Source: Paralichthys olivaceus
Taxonomy: Eukaryota; Chordata; Actinopteri; Pleuronectiformes; Paralichthyidae
Reading direction: 5' to 3'
DNA length: 64,000 nucleotides
Assembly: GCF_024713975.1 (NCBI RefSeq)
Contig: NC_091113.1
Coordinates: 14,830,501-14,894,500 of the forward strand
The notes beneath the pieces were generated by a model. It was not told the origin of the DNA. It saw only the letters and a program-made list of their open reading frames with translations, and searched no databases. Shown here one piece after another: positions 25,701 to 36,700 of this stretch. The position numbers and the translations under genes are program-made. Position 1 is the stretch's first letter. The number at the start of each line of letters is the position of its first letter.

Positions 25701-27669
25701 ATCAAAAAGCATACGTTAATAGTGATGTGCGCCCTCTAACTGTGTCTGCCAGTGTCTCTGCTGGAGAAGTACTGCTGTGCCGGCATGTCGGAGCTGTGGG
25801 CAGCCAGCTCCTTTAAAGGCTCGACCACCGTTTACACCTGTGTGCCCAGCACGCAGAGACATGTGGAAAACCATCTGCAGTGGCTGCAGGTGGCTGCTGC
25901 TTTACCTGCTGCCATACACCTGAAGGGAATCGCCCTCACAGGCTGGCAAAGGTAGGAAATATGTTGTGTATATAAATGTATTGAAACTTTTGATGGACAC
26001 TTTGGACTTGATGACTCAGAAATGTGATGGTCCATCAGAAACCTCAGTTTTCTAAAATGTCCAGTAATTAGCACAGACATTTTAACAGGGTCCCTTTCTC
26101 CCTATGTCAGGTATGACCACCTGTCAGTGCTGTGTGAGCTGATGCCTGTGGCTCTTCCGTCACTAGCAGCCTGTCTGCAGACTCTCCTCCATGGTCAGCT
26201 CAGCGCTGAGGCTCTAAGCAAAGTGACTGAGAAGCTGGGTATTTCCTCAGTGGAGGTGGACGTCATGGAGAGGTGAGGTCTGGCACTGTTTTAAGAACAA
26301 CGGTCTCTCCATAGTGTTGGGGTATCTTCTGACTTTTTTTCTCTTAGGAGATCTACAGTCGACTCACTGTTCCCAGGAAGGAGGCTGGCTGAGTTAATTG
26401 TGGAGCTCGATGCACTGATGAACTCGGAGGACATACGATTTTTTCAGAACAGCATGTGAGTCATGTGCAGCGATCACACATTTGCATATGTTTGCTTTGA
26501 AATTTCCAGAAATGTTCCTGCTGTATTCTCACAAGGGGTTAATCAGAAATTCAACTGAGATTTTACTCTGGGGGGGGGGGGGTGATGGGAAAGGTTGCAG
26601 AAAATGTCTGAAGCAACTTATTGGGACATTTGTGTCGTCACACAGTCCCTCTGTAAAAAAACAAAGTCAGGACTTCAGTACATGCACATAACCAGCACAT
26701 AGTTCCCAAAACTGTTTTTGTACACATTGAACAAAGTGAGCTGCAGAGATGCTGGTTGAAATTGGGCCAGCAAGAACCAGGCTAGCTATGTCCTTTTCCA
26801 GTTTGCATGCTAACTAACTAACTAACCAGCTGCTTGCTGCAAAAATGGACATAATGTTGACTTCTGTTCATCGGTTGTGAAGAGCAGATATGTTTGAATA
26901 GCTCTGTATGCTCATACTGCAGGCTTGTTAGAGGATGGTTCAGCCCCTACCAACAACAGAGGAAGATGGTCTCCCCACTCATCACCATGGAGATTCATAA
27001 CCAAGCATCAACGTGAGCACAAGTTTCTTATATTACAGCAAAACTTTGTGATTCAGTAAAGTCTTAGAGACACTTTTGGGTGATAAATGGACCAAACTAA
27101 AAAGTCAAAGTACGCAACAAATATATTTTTCTTAAAGATGGTTTCTATCATTTTAGATCACGTGTATGATACGAATGTATGTTCAAGTTTCGGTGCCTTC
27201 TGCTAGTTAATTTGATGCTAAAAACCATTGGTGAAACATCATGACTGACAACTAAGACTGACTCATGACTGGTCGAGCATGTGTATTGGTGGGAACACAC
27301 TACCATGGCTCCATCCTCTGATCGTCCATCTTTATACAGCTTATTGTGCCTCTCTACAGCCTCAGAGTGCAGCAAGAAGGGCTGGAGGCCTTTAGCTTTG
27401 TTGTCTGTTAGTCTTTGTCGAACATAACAATGTCATACTGCGTTCAGAACTCTGTTTTGTCTTATAACTGAATCTCCACCTGGTCTCATCTCGTCAGATT
27501 CTTGACCACACTGCAACAGAAGGCAGAGACAGTAAGAGAGGAGATGGTGCATCTTTACCCAGAGTCAACAGCCCAAGAGTGGATGGAGGAGCATGTTAGC
27601 CCTGTGATGGCTCCTTTACAGAGGATAGCAGAGGATATCGTAGCGTGTGTGAAGGAGATGGTGCCGTAG
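22714..27669 (+). CDS. hexd: HEXD, hexosaminidase D (glycoside hydrolase family 20)
   Basis: Eleven coding exons: 22714-22800, 23102-23217, 23994-24081, 24485-24649, 24727-24913, 25593-25664, 25753-25951, 26111-26272, 26348-26455, 26923-27012 and 27498-27669. They give 481 residues, close to the human 486. The protein is a GH20 TIM barrel that removes terminal beta-linked N-acetylhexosamine, preferring galactosaminides. The catalytic Asp-Glu pair is in HIGADE at residues 147-152. VHLDLKG near the N terminus and MWDD are also typical. There is no signal peptide, which fits the nucleocytoplasmic location of this branch, unlike lysosomal HEXA/HEXB. A noncoding first exon probably ends at 22639 (donor GTGAGT), with a 70-base intron ending at 22709. 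It is head-to-head with OGFOD3 and tail-to-tail with CYBC1. Confidence 0.95.
22828..23035 (+). repeat. telomere-like dispersed repeat in HEXD intron 1
   Basis: The segment contains degenerate CTAACC/CCTAAC hexamers, framed by 'gttgtgaggacactcattca' and 'tttgtgaggaccagcc...aatgtcctcacaatg'. The outer parts are near-inverted ('gtgaggac' against 'gtcctcac'). The same framed hexamer block is scattered in many teleost genomes, so it is an interspersed element and not an internal telomere. Confidence 0.6.
23285..23443 (+). mobile_element. MITE-like element, family A copy 2 (3' part)
   Basis: The 'gactggtatttatgagtgtg', 'gcagatccaaatcaaaatcc' and closing 'acctaggcggagg' portions match the 3' half of the copy at 16784-17114. 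The 5' end is missing or too diverged. It is in HEXD intron 2. Confidence 0.55.
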
Positions 27670-27899
27670 AAGAGCACTGGCAGCTCAAAATCAAACTGCT
27701 GTTCAGACCAATTCAGATATTGGTCTCCATTTTGTTTTGGCAAGCTATATGTGAATTAATTAAGCTATTGTATGTTTAATTTTACCCAAGAAAAGACTGA
27801 TGATTGTAAACTGCAATAATGTTCAAAAAGAAATGAAAGAATAGCGCATGCAGACTTGGGGTTTGTATTAAAACATTTTTATATAATTTCTGCAAAAGA

Positions 27900-27905
27900 A
27901 ATAAA
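27900..27905 (+). terminator. HEXD polyadenylation signal
   Basis: AATAAA lies about 230 bases after the HEXD stop and is the first canonical signal. It implies a short 3' UTR ending about 0.7 kb before the CYBC1 stop. Confidence 0.55.
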
Positions 27906-28635
27906 GTTAACAAAGACAATAAAAATCTACCAACAGTTAACCCAAAATCCTCGGGTTTTTCTCCCAAGCAGCACAAACATTCACTGTTTGACATTAGACA
28001 CAGCCCTGATTCAATACACAAAGAAAAGTTCACAGGAAGAAAACACTTTAAATCACCAAGGTGTTGCCTGAAATTCAGTCTTTGGTTCACAAAAAGTATA
28101 AAACAATGTTACACACCAGAACAGCAGCAGCCCAATAATTTCACATAGATTACTCTTGACTGAGCCATGAAAATCTGTTAAACCTGGTTACAGTTTGCTC
28201 ATGCTTATTCAGATTACAGCTATAAACTGGCAAAAAGGTGATTATCAGCTGGGTGGGCCAAACTGTGGGAAAGGCACTTTCCATTGACTTTTACACATAA
28301 ACACCTATTAGAGTACAAGAGGAAGGCACAGTAAGTCTGTAATCTGGAGTGTATTCTTATAGTAATTACAGCAGAAATGCTGAGACACAATATTAATTTA
28401 CAGAAAGCTGCATTTACAGTAGAATAAAAGGAAATGTCTTTCCCCACAATTCTAAAAAATATTTGGAAAATGTTGATTAAACTTGATATGTCCCTGACAA
28501 AACATTGTACGCTCCCTCAGCTGCAGTAACCTTACCTCACATGCACACATGAAAAAATGTAGAAAAGGCTCACCCCTCCTTAATGCCCCTAATTTAATCC
28601 ACCCAGATTTACAGGGAAGCTGCGAGTCACAGTGA
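27906..28635 (-). other. tail-to-tail interval; probable CYBC1 3' UTR
   Basis: The sequence between the HEXD polyadenylation signal and the CYBC1 stop is AT-rich and has no coding signal. Part of it is presumably the CYBC1 3' UTR, whose end I cannot fix. I see no repeat of note. Confidence 0.4.
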
Positions 28636-30536
28636 TCAGAGTTCACTAGCTTCATCATCTGAATCACTGCTGTCGTCCGCAAAATCGTCGTCCTCTCCGA
28701 CATCTGCCTCTTCTTCCTGCTGCCTGCGCTGCTGCAGCTCATCCAGCCCCACAAAGCGCTTCAGCAACGCAGCCACTGCCTCCACATCACTGACAGGTCA
28801 CAGACGGAAGAGACAAAAGCAGAAAATATATCACCTTCCATTTGATACCTTAGTATAATAGTAGTATCCACCCAGGGTTGGATTCCTATTCTACGTTCTG
28901 CTTCACCCCCATAAATCCAAATGACCTCACTAAGGGGTTTAAACACCAGAAGACAACATATACCATCACTTTCTTTGTTGTGCATGTCAATCAAATATTT
29001 GTTCAGCTGTCAATTCAAAGTCTCTCCTGGTTGACACAGAAAAACCATTCACACATTTAGAACCGATATAAGTTCACTGTGTATATGACAGAATAAAAAC
29101 ATTAAGAGTTAAAAACTATGAATTCATGGGGACATACCATTAAATGAGTATTATTAGTCATGCTTAAAATCATCATACTGATCATCATCATCATAGAGTA
29201 ACATTCATTCTAAAGCTTGGTGTGCACATGCTGTACCATGTTGGTGCATATATCTGAGTGCATGGACTTTCATTTTGGAGTTCTCCGAGAATTATTTGAA
29301 ATGTTCAACTATCAACTGGACAATATGAACTAAATGAGTAATGCCACATTTTCTGTTTTATTACATGTGAGTTTTGATGCGTGCACACATTTAGCTAGGT
29401 TGTCAAAAGCACTTGAAGGCCATCCATGTTTTCAGTTTCCTGTTCTCACTCATTACACGGTCTGCTTTATGTGTTGGAACTGTCAGCAGCAGATATATAC
29501 CTGTGTCCCCCCAGTGTGGCATTCTGTGTGAGGGGGTAGGAGAAGCCAGCAGCCAGCCGCAGCATCAGCAGATACCCCTTCCCCAGATAGCGTACCCTCT
29601 CCTCTTGGACGCAAATATCACAGAGCTGTTTTAGATCCAACACAACTGAGAGACAGAGAGAAAGAGAGATGGGGAAAGGTAATTAAGTTCTAAAATCTCC
29701 AACCAAACTTGTACTGACTAACAAACTCTGTGGCTCCACTGACCTTTCTCTTGGCCCTTCTTCCACAATGTCAGGACTGACGCGTACAAGCTGATGGTCT
29801 TGAGCTCGATCAGATTCTTGGTTTTGTCAAACACGGCCTCCTCCCACTCTTCCATGTTCTGCATGGCCACAAACAGACAGCCGGTCACATAGAAAAGCTT
29901 CCACAGGATGCTGTCTGCGTGACGTACACAACACATTTAACAAGAAGAGCAGAGAGCAGCATGAGATGGGAATCATGAACTTGATGTTGATGAAAAGATC
30001 TGGTGAACACATAATGTAAATTCAGTGTTTGTACCTGAGCTGTAGTATGCAGCTGCCAACCCAACAGATGTTATACCTGAAATTTAAAATGAAGGGTTTG
30101 TTATTTTTGAGCCAGTACAGGGACGGATGCTTTGTGAAAATGTATTACCTCCACCAAGGAACTTAAGTTTTCTCCCTTGTCTGTTTATTTGTTTGTTTGT
30201 TTATCAGTAGGGTGAAAACTGATTTCCATGAAACTTGGTGGGAGGATGGGACAAGAAACAATCATTTTAGGGTTTTTTATATAAAAAAAACATTTTTATA
30301 AAATCAGGAACACTCAGGGGAAGTGTGTGCAATTTGTTGCAGCTTGTTTGAATTGAAGTGGACTGTTGTTCCTTGGCGGAGGTATGTGCTGTACTGAGTG
30401 TAATTCTAGTGTCATATCTGAAAATATCATGTCAAAATACACACTTACCAACAAGAAGAGACCACGAACGAATGCCCGGCGACCTCTTCAGGTGGAGCAA
30501 AGTGGAGCTGTGCTCCTCTACTGTCATGTATCCCAT
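28636..30536 (-). CDS. cybc1: CYBC1 / EROS, cytochrome b-245 chaperone 1
   Basis: Five coding exons on the minus strand: 30449-30536, 30035-30076, 29744-29914, 29501-29645 and 28636-28789. They give 199 residues (human 187). The N-terminal LHLKRSPGIRSWSLL and the segments LWKLFYVTGCLF and RYLGKGYLLMLRLA match the family closely. Two hydrophobic stretches (residues about 25-42 and 48-62) form the membrane hairpin. In mammals the protein sits in the endoplasmic reticulum and stabilises the gp91phox-p22phox heterodimer needed for the phagocyte oxidative burst. The last exon ends in an acidic Asp/Glu/Ser-rich tail of about 25 residues, longer than the human one. It is head-to-head with NARF. Confidence 0.93.
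30148..30382 (+). mobile_element. MITE-like element, family A copy 3
   Basis: It starts CCTCCACCAAGGA and ends TCCTTGGCGGAGG, an inverted pair. The interior has a gtttgtttgtttg run and 'catgaaacttggtgggagga'. It lies in CYBC1 intron 1, between the exons at 30035-30076 and 30449-30536. Confidence 0.65.
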
Positions 30537-31379
30537 CTGAGCAGAATCAAGCATGTCATGTATTTACCAAAAGCCAATTTTACCTGGGTCTTAAAAGGCA
30601 GTTCACCCCAAATTATAAAAAAATGTATGATCTGACAATAGCCTAGGTTGTTTTTTTTACAGATCTAATACAGGAAATGATTTAAATAATTTACAGTAAC
30701 ATGCCTTTTCTAATTTCTATTTTTTTATACTTTATGTTTTTTATAGTTTTGATTTTATATCTTTACAACTTGTTTAGTGTCTGATCTGCATGCCTGCCAG
30801 GGCTTAAATCATTTCCTTTTCACGCATTGGGACATTTTTTTTGTCTGTATTTTTTGTATTAAACACTCAAACAATTAATTCACAACACATAATTGAAGCA
30901 CCAATGTTTCTATTGACACAAACAATCATTTAATCCCCATTTACTCATCAATAATTTGATTTGTTAAGACCAATGCTTTTCCTGATGTGACAGGTCAAAG
31001 CTTCTCTTGTAGGTTAGTCCAGCAGAGATCCTCAGAGATGCTGGTGTCAAACCTTTCAACTGTGAGAAACAGTCTCAAACAGGTTCTTTGAGTTAGCCAG
31101 ACTAACCAGGACATTGTAACCGGAGAGATCAGACACAACCATTTGAAATGTTTTAAGTCCATTGAGCAACACCAATCCATCCACCTCCTCTCAGAGGTGG
31201 AGGAAGCACACATCACCACTGTCTGTTTCTACCACTGACCTTTCACTGTCGGTTCTTTCAGCAAACCTCCGCCTGGAAGATTGAATAAAAAGTGGTTTGA
31301 GTGAAGAAGCGCGAGTATTGAATTATAAGGAAGTTGAGATCATTTCACTCCACAAAACAACTGCAGCAACTGTCTTTAG

Positions 31380-31940
31380 TGTGTAACACTTCCTTCCGGG
31401 ATCCCTCAGCTCTGATTGGACGGCTCCACATCCACTCTGACTTCAAAATAAAAGCTTATCTGCATTGTTTCAATGGATTGTGTGTTTTCAGCCACGTGGT
31501 TTCTTTACCGCACACGTTTTCAAACTTTGTGAATTATACTGGTGATTTACAAACAATACAATCATTTCGTTCCGTGCAAACCTGGACTTCATCGGTGCAT
31601 TATTTTAACAGGTTGGCGCATGCGCAGAGGCCGCACCGGGGGGGCACAGCGGAGTCAGGCGAGCAGAGGAGTCACCGGTTTGAATCTCCGAAGCTCCGAC
31701 GCTTCTGGACGCGCCGTAGTTTCGTTCGTGTGTCGGGAAATGGCCGCGGAGCTGTGAGCAGGAGGAGGCACCGTCCACAGAGGAGCCGAGGCCGAGGATG
31801 AGACAGTGCTGAGCGGCCGCTGAAGAGTTTACCTGCCCGGCTGAGCGGTGTCGGTGCTGCCCCGCTCTCCTCCCCGGAGCTCGTCCTCTGCGGCTCCTCT
31901 GTCTTTGTGTGGAAGGGCAGTGGAATAGAAAGCGTCCGGT
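31380..31940. promoter_or_regulatory. bidirectional CpG-rich promoter of CYBC1 and NARF
   Basis: This GC-rich patch stands out from AT-rich surroundings. It has an ETS-type CTTCCGG at 31393-31399, a palindromic NRF-1 site GCGCATGCGC at 31616-31625 and an AAATGGCCGCGG (YY1-like) at about 31737. A good donor (GTGAGC) at 31939 suggests that a noncoding first exon of NARF ends at 31938; the first coding exon would then be spliced at the acceptor before 33741. The upstream stretch 30540-31380 shows no gene. Confidence 0.55.
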
Positions 31941-32199
31941 GAGCGAACCGTCCAGTACAATGTGGTTTGAACACAGACCCGGCTCACTGTCGGAACACGG
32001 TTAGAAATACATGCGGTTTGTGCACCGATTACATTCACCTACCGTCAGATATACAGGCCCTGAACGCACCATGCAGCATAAGAACTTGCGTAACTGAACA
32101 ACGAGGCACATATTGATGATTTAACATATTTATGGATTTAATGACTCTGTATTCACAGTTCTGCAGAGTTACAATGCAGCTATATTATTATATTAATAT

Positions 32200-32945
32200 T
32201 CACCAGGGCTGGACGACAACAATGATATTAAGGAAGCAGCTGCTAATCGATAATTATCACGATACATTTCACATTATTCTTTCTTCTTTATTTTTAAGAC
32301 TGATGAGGATTTTTGCTCCTGAGTGAGGGTTGTGGGTTTAAACCCTAAACTGCTGTTTCAACACTGTATTCATACAGTGCAGTGTACAAGAGGTGCAGTA
32401 CTGCAGAGTACATCAGGGGATGATTACAATATAATATATATGATATATTATAAGTGCAAGAATAGAAAAACACATTAACTTAATCTAAACATAATTAACC
32501 CCCCTAATAACTATGATAGAATAACAATAAATGATTACATCAATAATAATAAATCAAATAAATTAAAATATACACATGGCCAATTTACAACATTGCACAT
32601 ATTGATGTTTTTAGATTGTTATGGCTGTAATTTTCAGCAGAATTATTAATATTATTCACAAGGGCCGGACAATATGGCCAAAAATAATATCAAAGCAACA
32701 GTCGATATTGATGATTATCATGATCATTTTCACATTATTATTTCTCGTTACATTTAAAGACTGATATTTGCTCCAGAGTGAGCGTTGTGATTTTAAACGA
32801 ATGACACTTTACAAACAGATCAGTGTGTTAAACCTCCTAACTGCGTTTAAACAATGCATAAACATTACAATGATATATATTAGACTCTTTCTATATTGCT
32901 GTTTCAACACTTAATTGATGCAAGGCCAGTGTACAAGGGGAATCT
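32200..32945 (+). repeat. two diverged copies of a 'gggctggacgatat' class repeat
   Basis: The block at about 32205-32395 ('cagggctggacgacaac' through 'agtgcagtgtacaag') is repeated with changes at about 32655-32940 ('aagggccggacaatatggcc' through 'ggccagtgtacaag'). Further pieces appear at 33175-33270. All are in the 5' intron of NARF. No open frame is present. Confidence 0.5.
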
Positions 32946-33755
32946 CAAGTATTATTAGAGAGAGATAATAATCGATTAAACAAAATAAAAACAATTTTCT
33001 CACCACAATGTATAAAAATCTGAAAGAAATGCCAAACATCTGGACAAACCAGACTTAAAGCAGTGGAGGTTAGGATTACAGACAAGTTAAGGAAATATGA
33101 CAGGAACATCTTGTAAAAAGAAATGTGAACTTTACCTTCTCCAGATGAGTGTCACTGACCCAGTAGCAAGAAACTGGAGCTCTAGGCAGACCTTTTACAT
33201 ATTGCTATTGATAATAATGGTATTGCAATCAAATATTGATATTGTTTCATTGTTCATCTCTAAATATAAATATATGATTATTTGATAGTCAACATTTTGG
33301 GTCTTTTTCACCATCAGAGACTGAAATTGTATCCATACATAATTGTGATCTCTTGCGATGGGAGCTTCCAGCCCATACTTGTCTTTTTTCTTCTGTAATG
33401 GGCTGTTTTCTGTTGGCTCTGTGTGTATAATTAACTCCAACCATTAAGATTTTAATGACAGGATACTAGTTTGTGTTCATTGTAGGTTTCCCATCATTAT
33501 GAGGCTGTTGTCTTTCTGATAAGTGCGTTGGTTGTGATAGGACATTGGGGGAGGCAGGGTCAGTGGAGGTTGGGGTTGACAAAACAACACCCTGCAGCAG
33601 CAGACTGCAGCCACACTCCTCATGACACTGCTTCAGAGAGAACATGCTGAGAGGAGATGATCAACACTGGCAAGACAATTCTGCTGTGTGTGTACGTACG
33701 TACATATGAGCGTTTGTTTCTGTCGCCCTCAATTTACAGATAACCAACGTGGAAA

Positions 33756-36700
33756 ATGTCAGAGGTCAGCATCGCAAAGCGCAAGGAGAAGTGTGAGAAC
33801 TGCACCAAACAGGTGAGTGTCTGGATCAGCGTCGCAACTGTCTCAAGAATCAGTCGTTTCTCCTCTAAACTCTGGATCAGAGAAGCTGTCTTGTTCATTT
33901 TTTTAAATGTTACCCATCTACTCGCAGTGCAACAAGAAACAGAGTGATGAAGGTGCCAAGGCGCAGCAGGAGAGGAGCGAGGAAGTCAACGGACAGGTAA
34001 TGTGTGTTCAATTATTAGTGGTAAAGAAAATCAGTCCATGTTCTTTTTTCTTCATTAAAGGGCTGCTACCCTAGCACATACTTTGCTCCATCAGATAAAT
34101 AGTAATTCCTTAACCGTACATGGATTAGAAGAGACCTATAGGCCATCATTACCACCACTATCTGTATATATCAGGGATGATGCAGCTTCTTCCACACAAG
34201 ATTCAGGAAGTTCACATCTAACTCATTAGATGACGCCATTTAAAAGCCTTCACCGCTCTTCTCGTTCTCCCTCAGGTGAATGAAGGCTCCCAGGTGCTGC
34301 TGAGTGCCTGTCTTTCCTGTGACGGCTGCGTCTCAGAGGAGGAGACCCTCAAGATCTCCCAGCAGAGCCTGGAGGAACTGGAGCGTGCTCTCGCACTAAA
34401 TAAGGTACAACACACAGTCAGCAGCCCTCTGAAATCTCAGAGAGTCAGGAAGTTTGTACAGTGTATTATCTTCTATTGTTTCCCTGTCCCTTTCAGAAGT
34501 GTGACGCGTCGAAGCACAAGGTGGTGGCTGCCTCGGTTTGTCCGCAGTCCCTGCCTTTCTTCGCGGCCAAGTTTGGTGTGGACATCAATGAAGCCGCCCA
34601 CAAACTCTGTGGCTTCCTCAAGAGCCTGGGTGAGCTGGATTTGAATCACACATCAGTGTTGAGCTTCTAAGGCTTTAGAAAGAATTTTGGTTTTGGCTTT
34701 AATACAAAGGGGGATCATGCTTTTATGGTTTTAGCTCCTACACTGTGGAACGAACTCTCCCTCAACAGCAGATCAGAAGAATCAGTGCGTCAGTTTAAAG
34801 ACAGTTAAAAACTCACCTATATTGACCTGCATTGTTGAAGTTCTTTTTACTCAACTCAACTCAACTAAAACTGTATTTGTTTCTGAAGGGAAATTGACAT
34901 GGAAAATAAAAACAAGGGAAAACATAAAGTTTATAAAAGGGAAGGGAAGACACAGAATGTCACAGATTTGGGAGAACAATAGTTGTCCCAGGTTGACCTA
35001 GCAATTGTTGAATAACTCTGTCACTGGCTTTATTTAATCAGAAATGGGCTAAGTTTGCCTGCTTCGCCTCATTCATCGGTGCTCTTTAAAAACATTTGCA
35101 CTTTTATCAGTGTGGAGAACGTGCCACCTACTCACTGGTATCTGTCATGGAGGCTTGACATTCTCCCCCAGTTCAGTGTCACTCACTGTCTCTGTTCTCT
35201 GCTCTGTGGATGTTGCACACAGGAGTAAAGTACGTGTTTGACACCACTCTGGCGGCAGGCTTCAGCATCTTAGAGAGCCAGAAGGAGTTCATTCAGAGGT
35301 ATCGCAGGAGGCACCACGACGCCCATGCCTTGCCCATGTTCACCTCCTCCTGCCCAGGTAAAACTCCCCTTTCTGAGTTGAGTTGCATGCTTTGTGCTGA
35401 ACAGGGTGAAAAGAGCTGATTTTAGAAGCAAAAAATAGCAAGAGAGCTGGTGGGGAAAGATAGGAAGCCTTTCTTTCACCACTCCCTTCATGAGAGATAG
35501 TCTGCGTTCTGTGTCTGCATTCAGTTCGCAGGGTTGAGACTGGTCAAGGAGGGTAGCAACAACCTTATTTCACTGAAAGTAAAACTTTAAGTATGACATG
35601 TTTTTTTTCATTCCACTGCAACATTCTTGGATATTTCTGGTCATGCTCAGAATAAGCAGTAGTCGATTTCAGATATGTTGAGAAAACACTTAAAATGTAC
35701 GTAAAACTATTTCATGGTGGGATTTTTTTTAAACTTGTGGAATAACATCGAAGATAATGGCGTAATGTATGTAAATGATGGGAGCCACAAAATGCTCTCT
35801 AACATGTGAACGGGGCTATATCTTTGAATCTTTCATAATTTGCCTTTATTTTGCAACCTCATCATATCACTGGCCACGTTTCACATCCTTGATGCAAAGT
35901 GCTAAAAACGACATCTTCTGTCTTTGTTTTTAAAAGAGCGGTAAACGCTGTCATCGATTGCTAGGAAAATTGATGTCATGTAAACATAGTCACAACTAGT
36001 CACAACTAAAACTTGCGTAACTGAACAACGAGGCACATATTGTGCTCCATCACCCTTTTATGAATCAGAGTCATTGCTCAATGTATGGGACTGTCAGTGT
36101 GTGACCTTATTTGATGGAGCACAGGAGTACAAGGGTTACTTTACTAACAGCAGAGTCTGTGTTTGTGACTGAATAGGGTGGATCCGTTATTCAGAGTGTG
36201 TCCTGGGAAGTTTGGTCACCCCTCATATCTGCACAGCCAGGTCTCCTCAGCAGATCATGGGCTGTCTGGTCAAAGACTATTTCTCCAAGCAGCAGGTGAG
36301 CAGGAATATTAAACTGTGTTGGTGCCATTAAGCATTCCTTTTAAATAGATGTTGGCCCAGATTCAGTATCAGTAAGGGCTTCCTGTTATAGATTAACAGA
36401 AAATAACACACTGTGTAGGTTGTCTGTGTAGACATACAAGGTAATACATCATGAATTGACATCTGCGAAAGACAGACCTCAGCTTTTCCCCCTCACTGTT
36501 GTTGCAGTTGAAGTTTGGCTTTATTCATGCTCTATTTGACAGAGCATTCAGGTTCAGGTTAGAACACAGCTGCATTTTCAACCCCAGCAAAGATCCATTT
36601 TTAGAAATCTAAGGGGAAATACCCGTGCAGTCTAATACGGTTCCTGTTTGAAATATTAATAGTATTCTGATGTTCAGTAACGTAAAGTTAGATATTTTGT

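Noticed and set aside
31542-31801. Arg-rich frames over the CYBC1/NARF promoter
   Set aside because: They reflect CpG-rich promoter sequence. No family match and no in-phase splice to NARF exon 1 was found.
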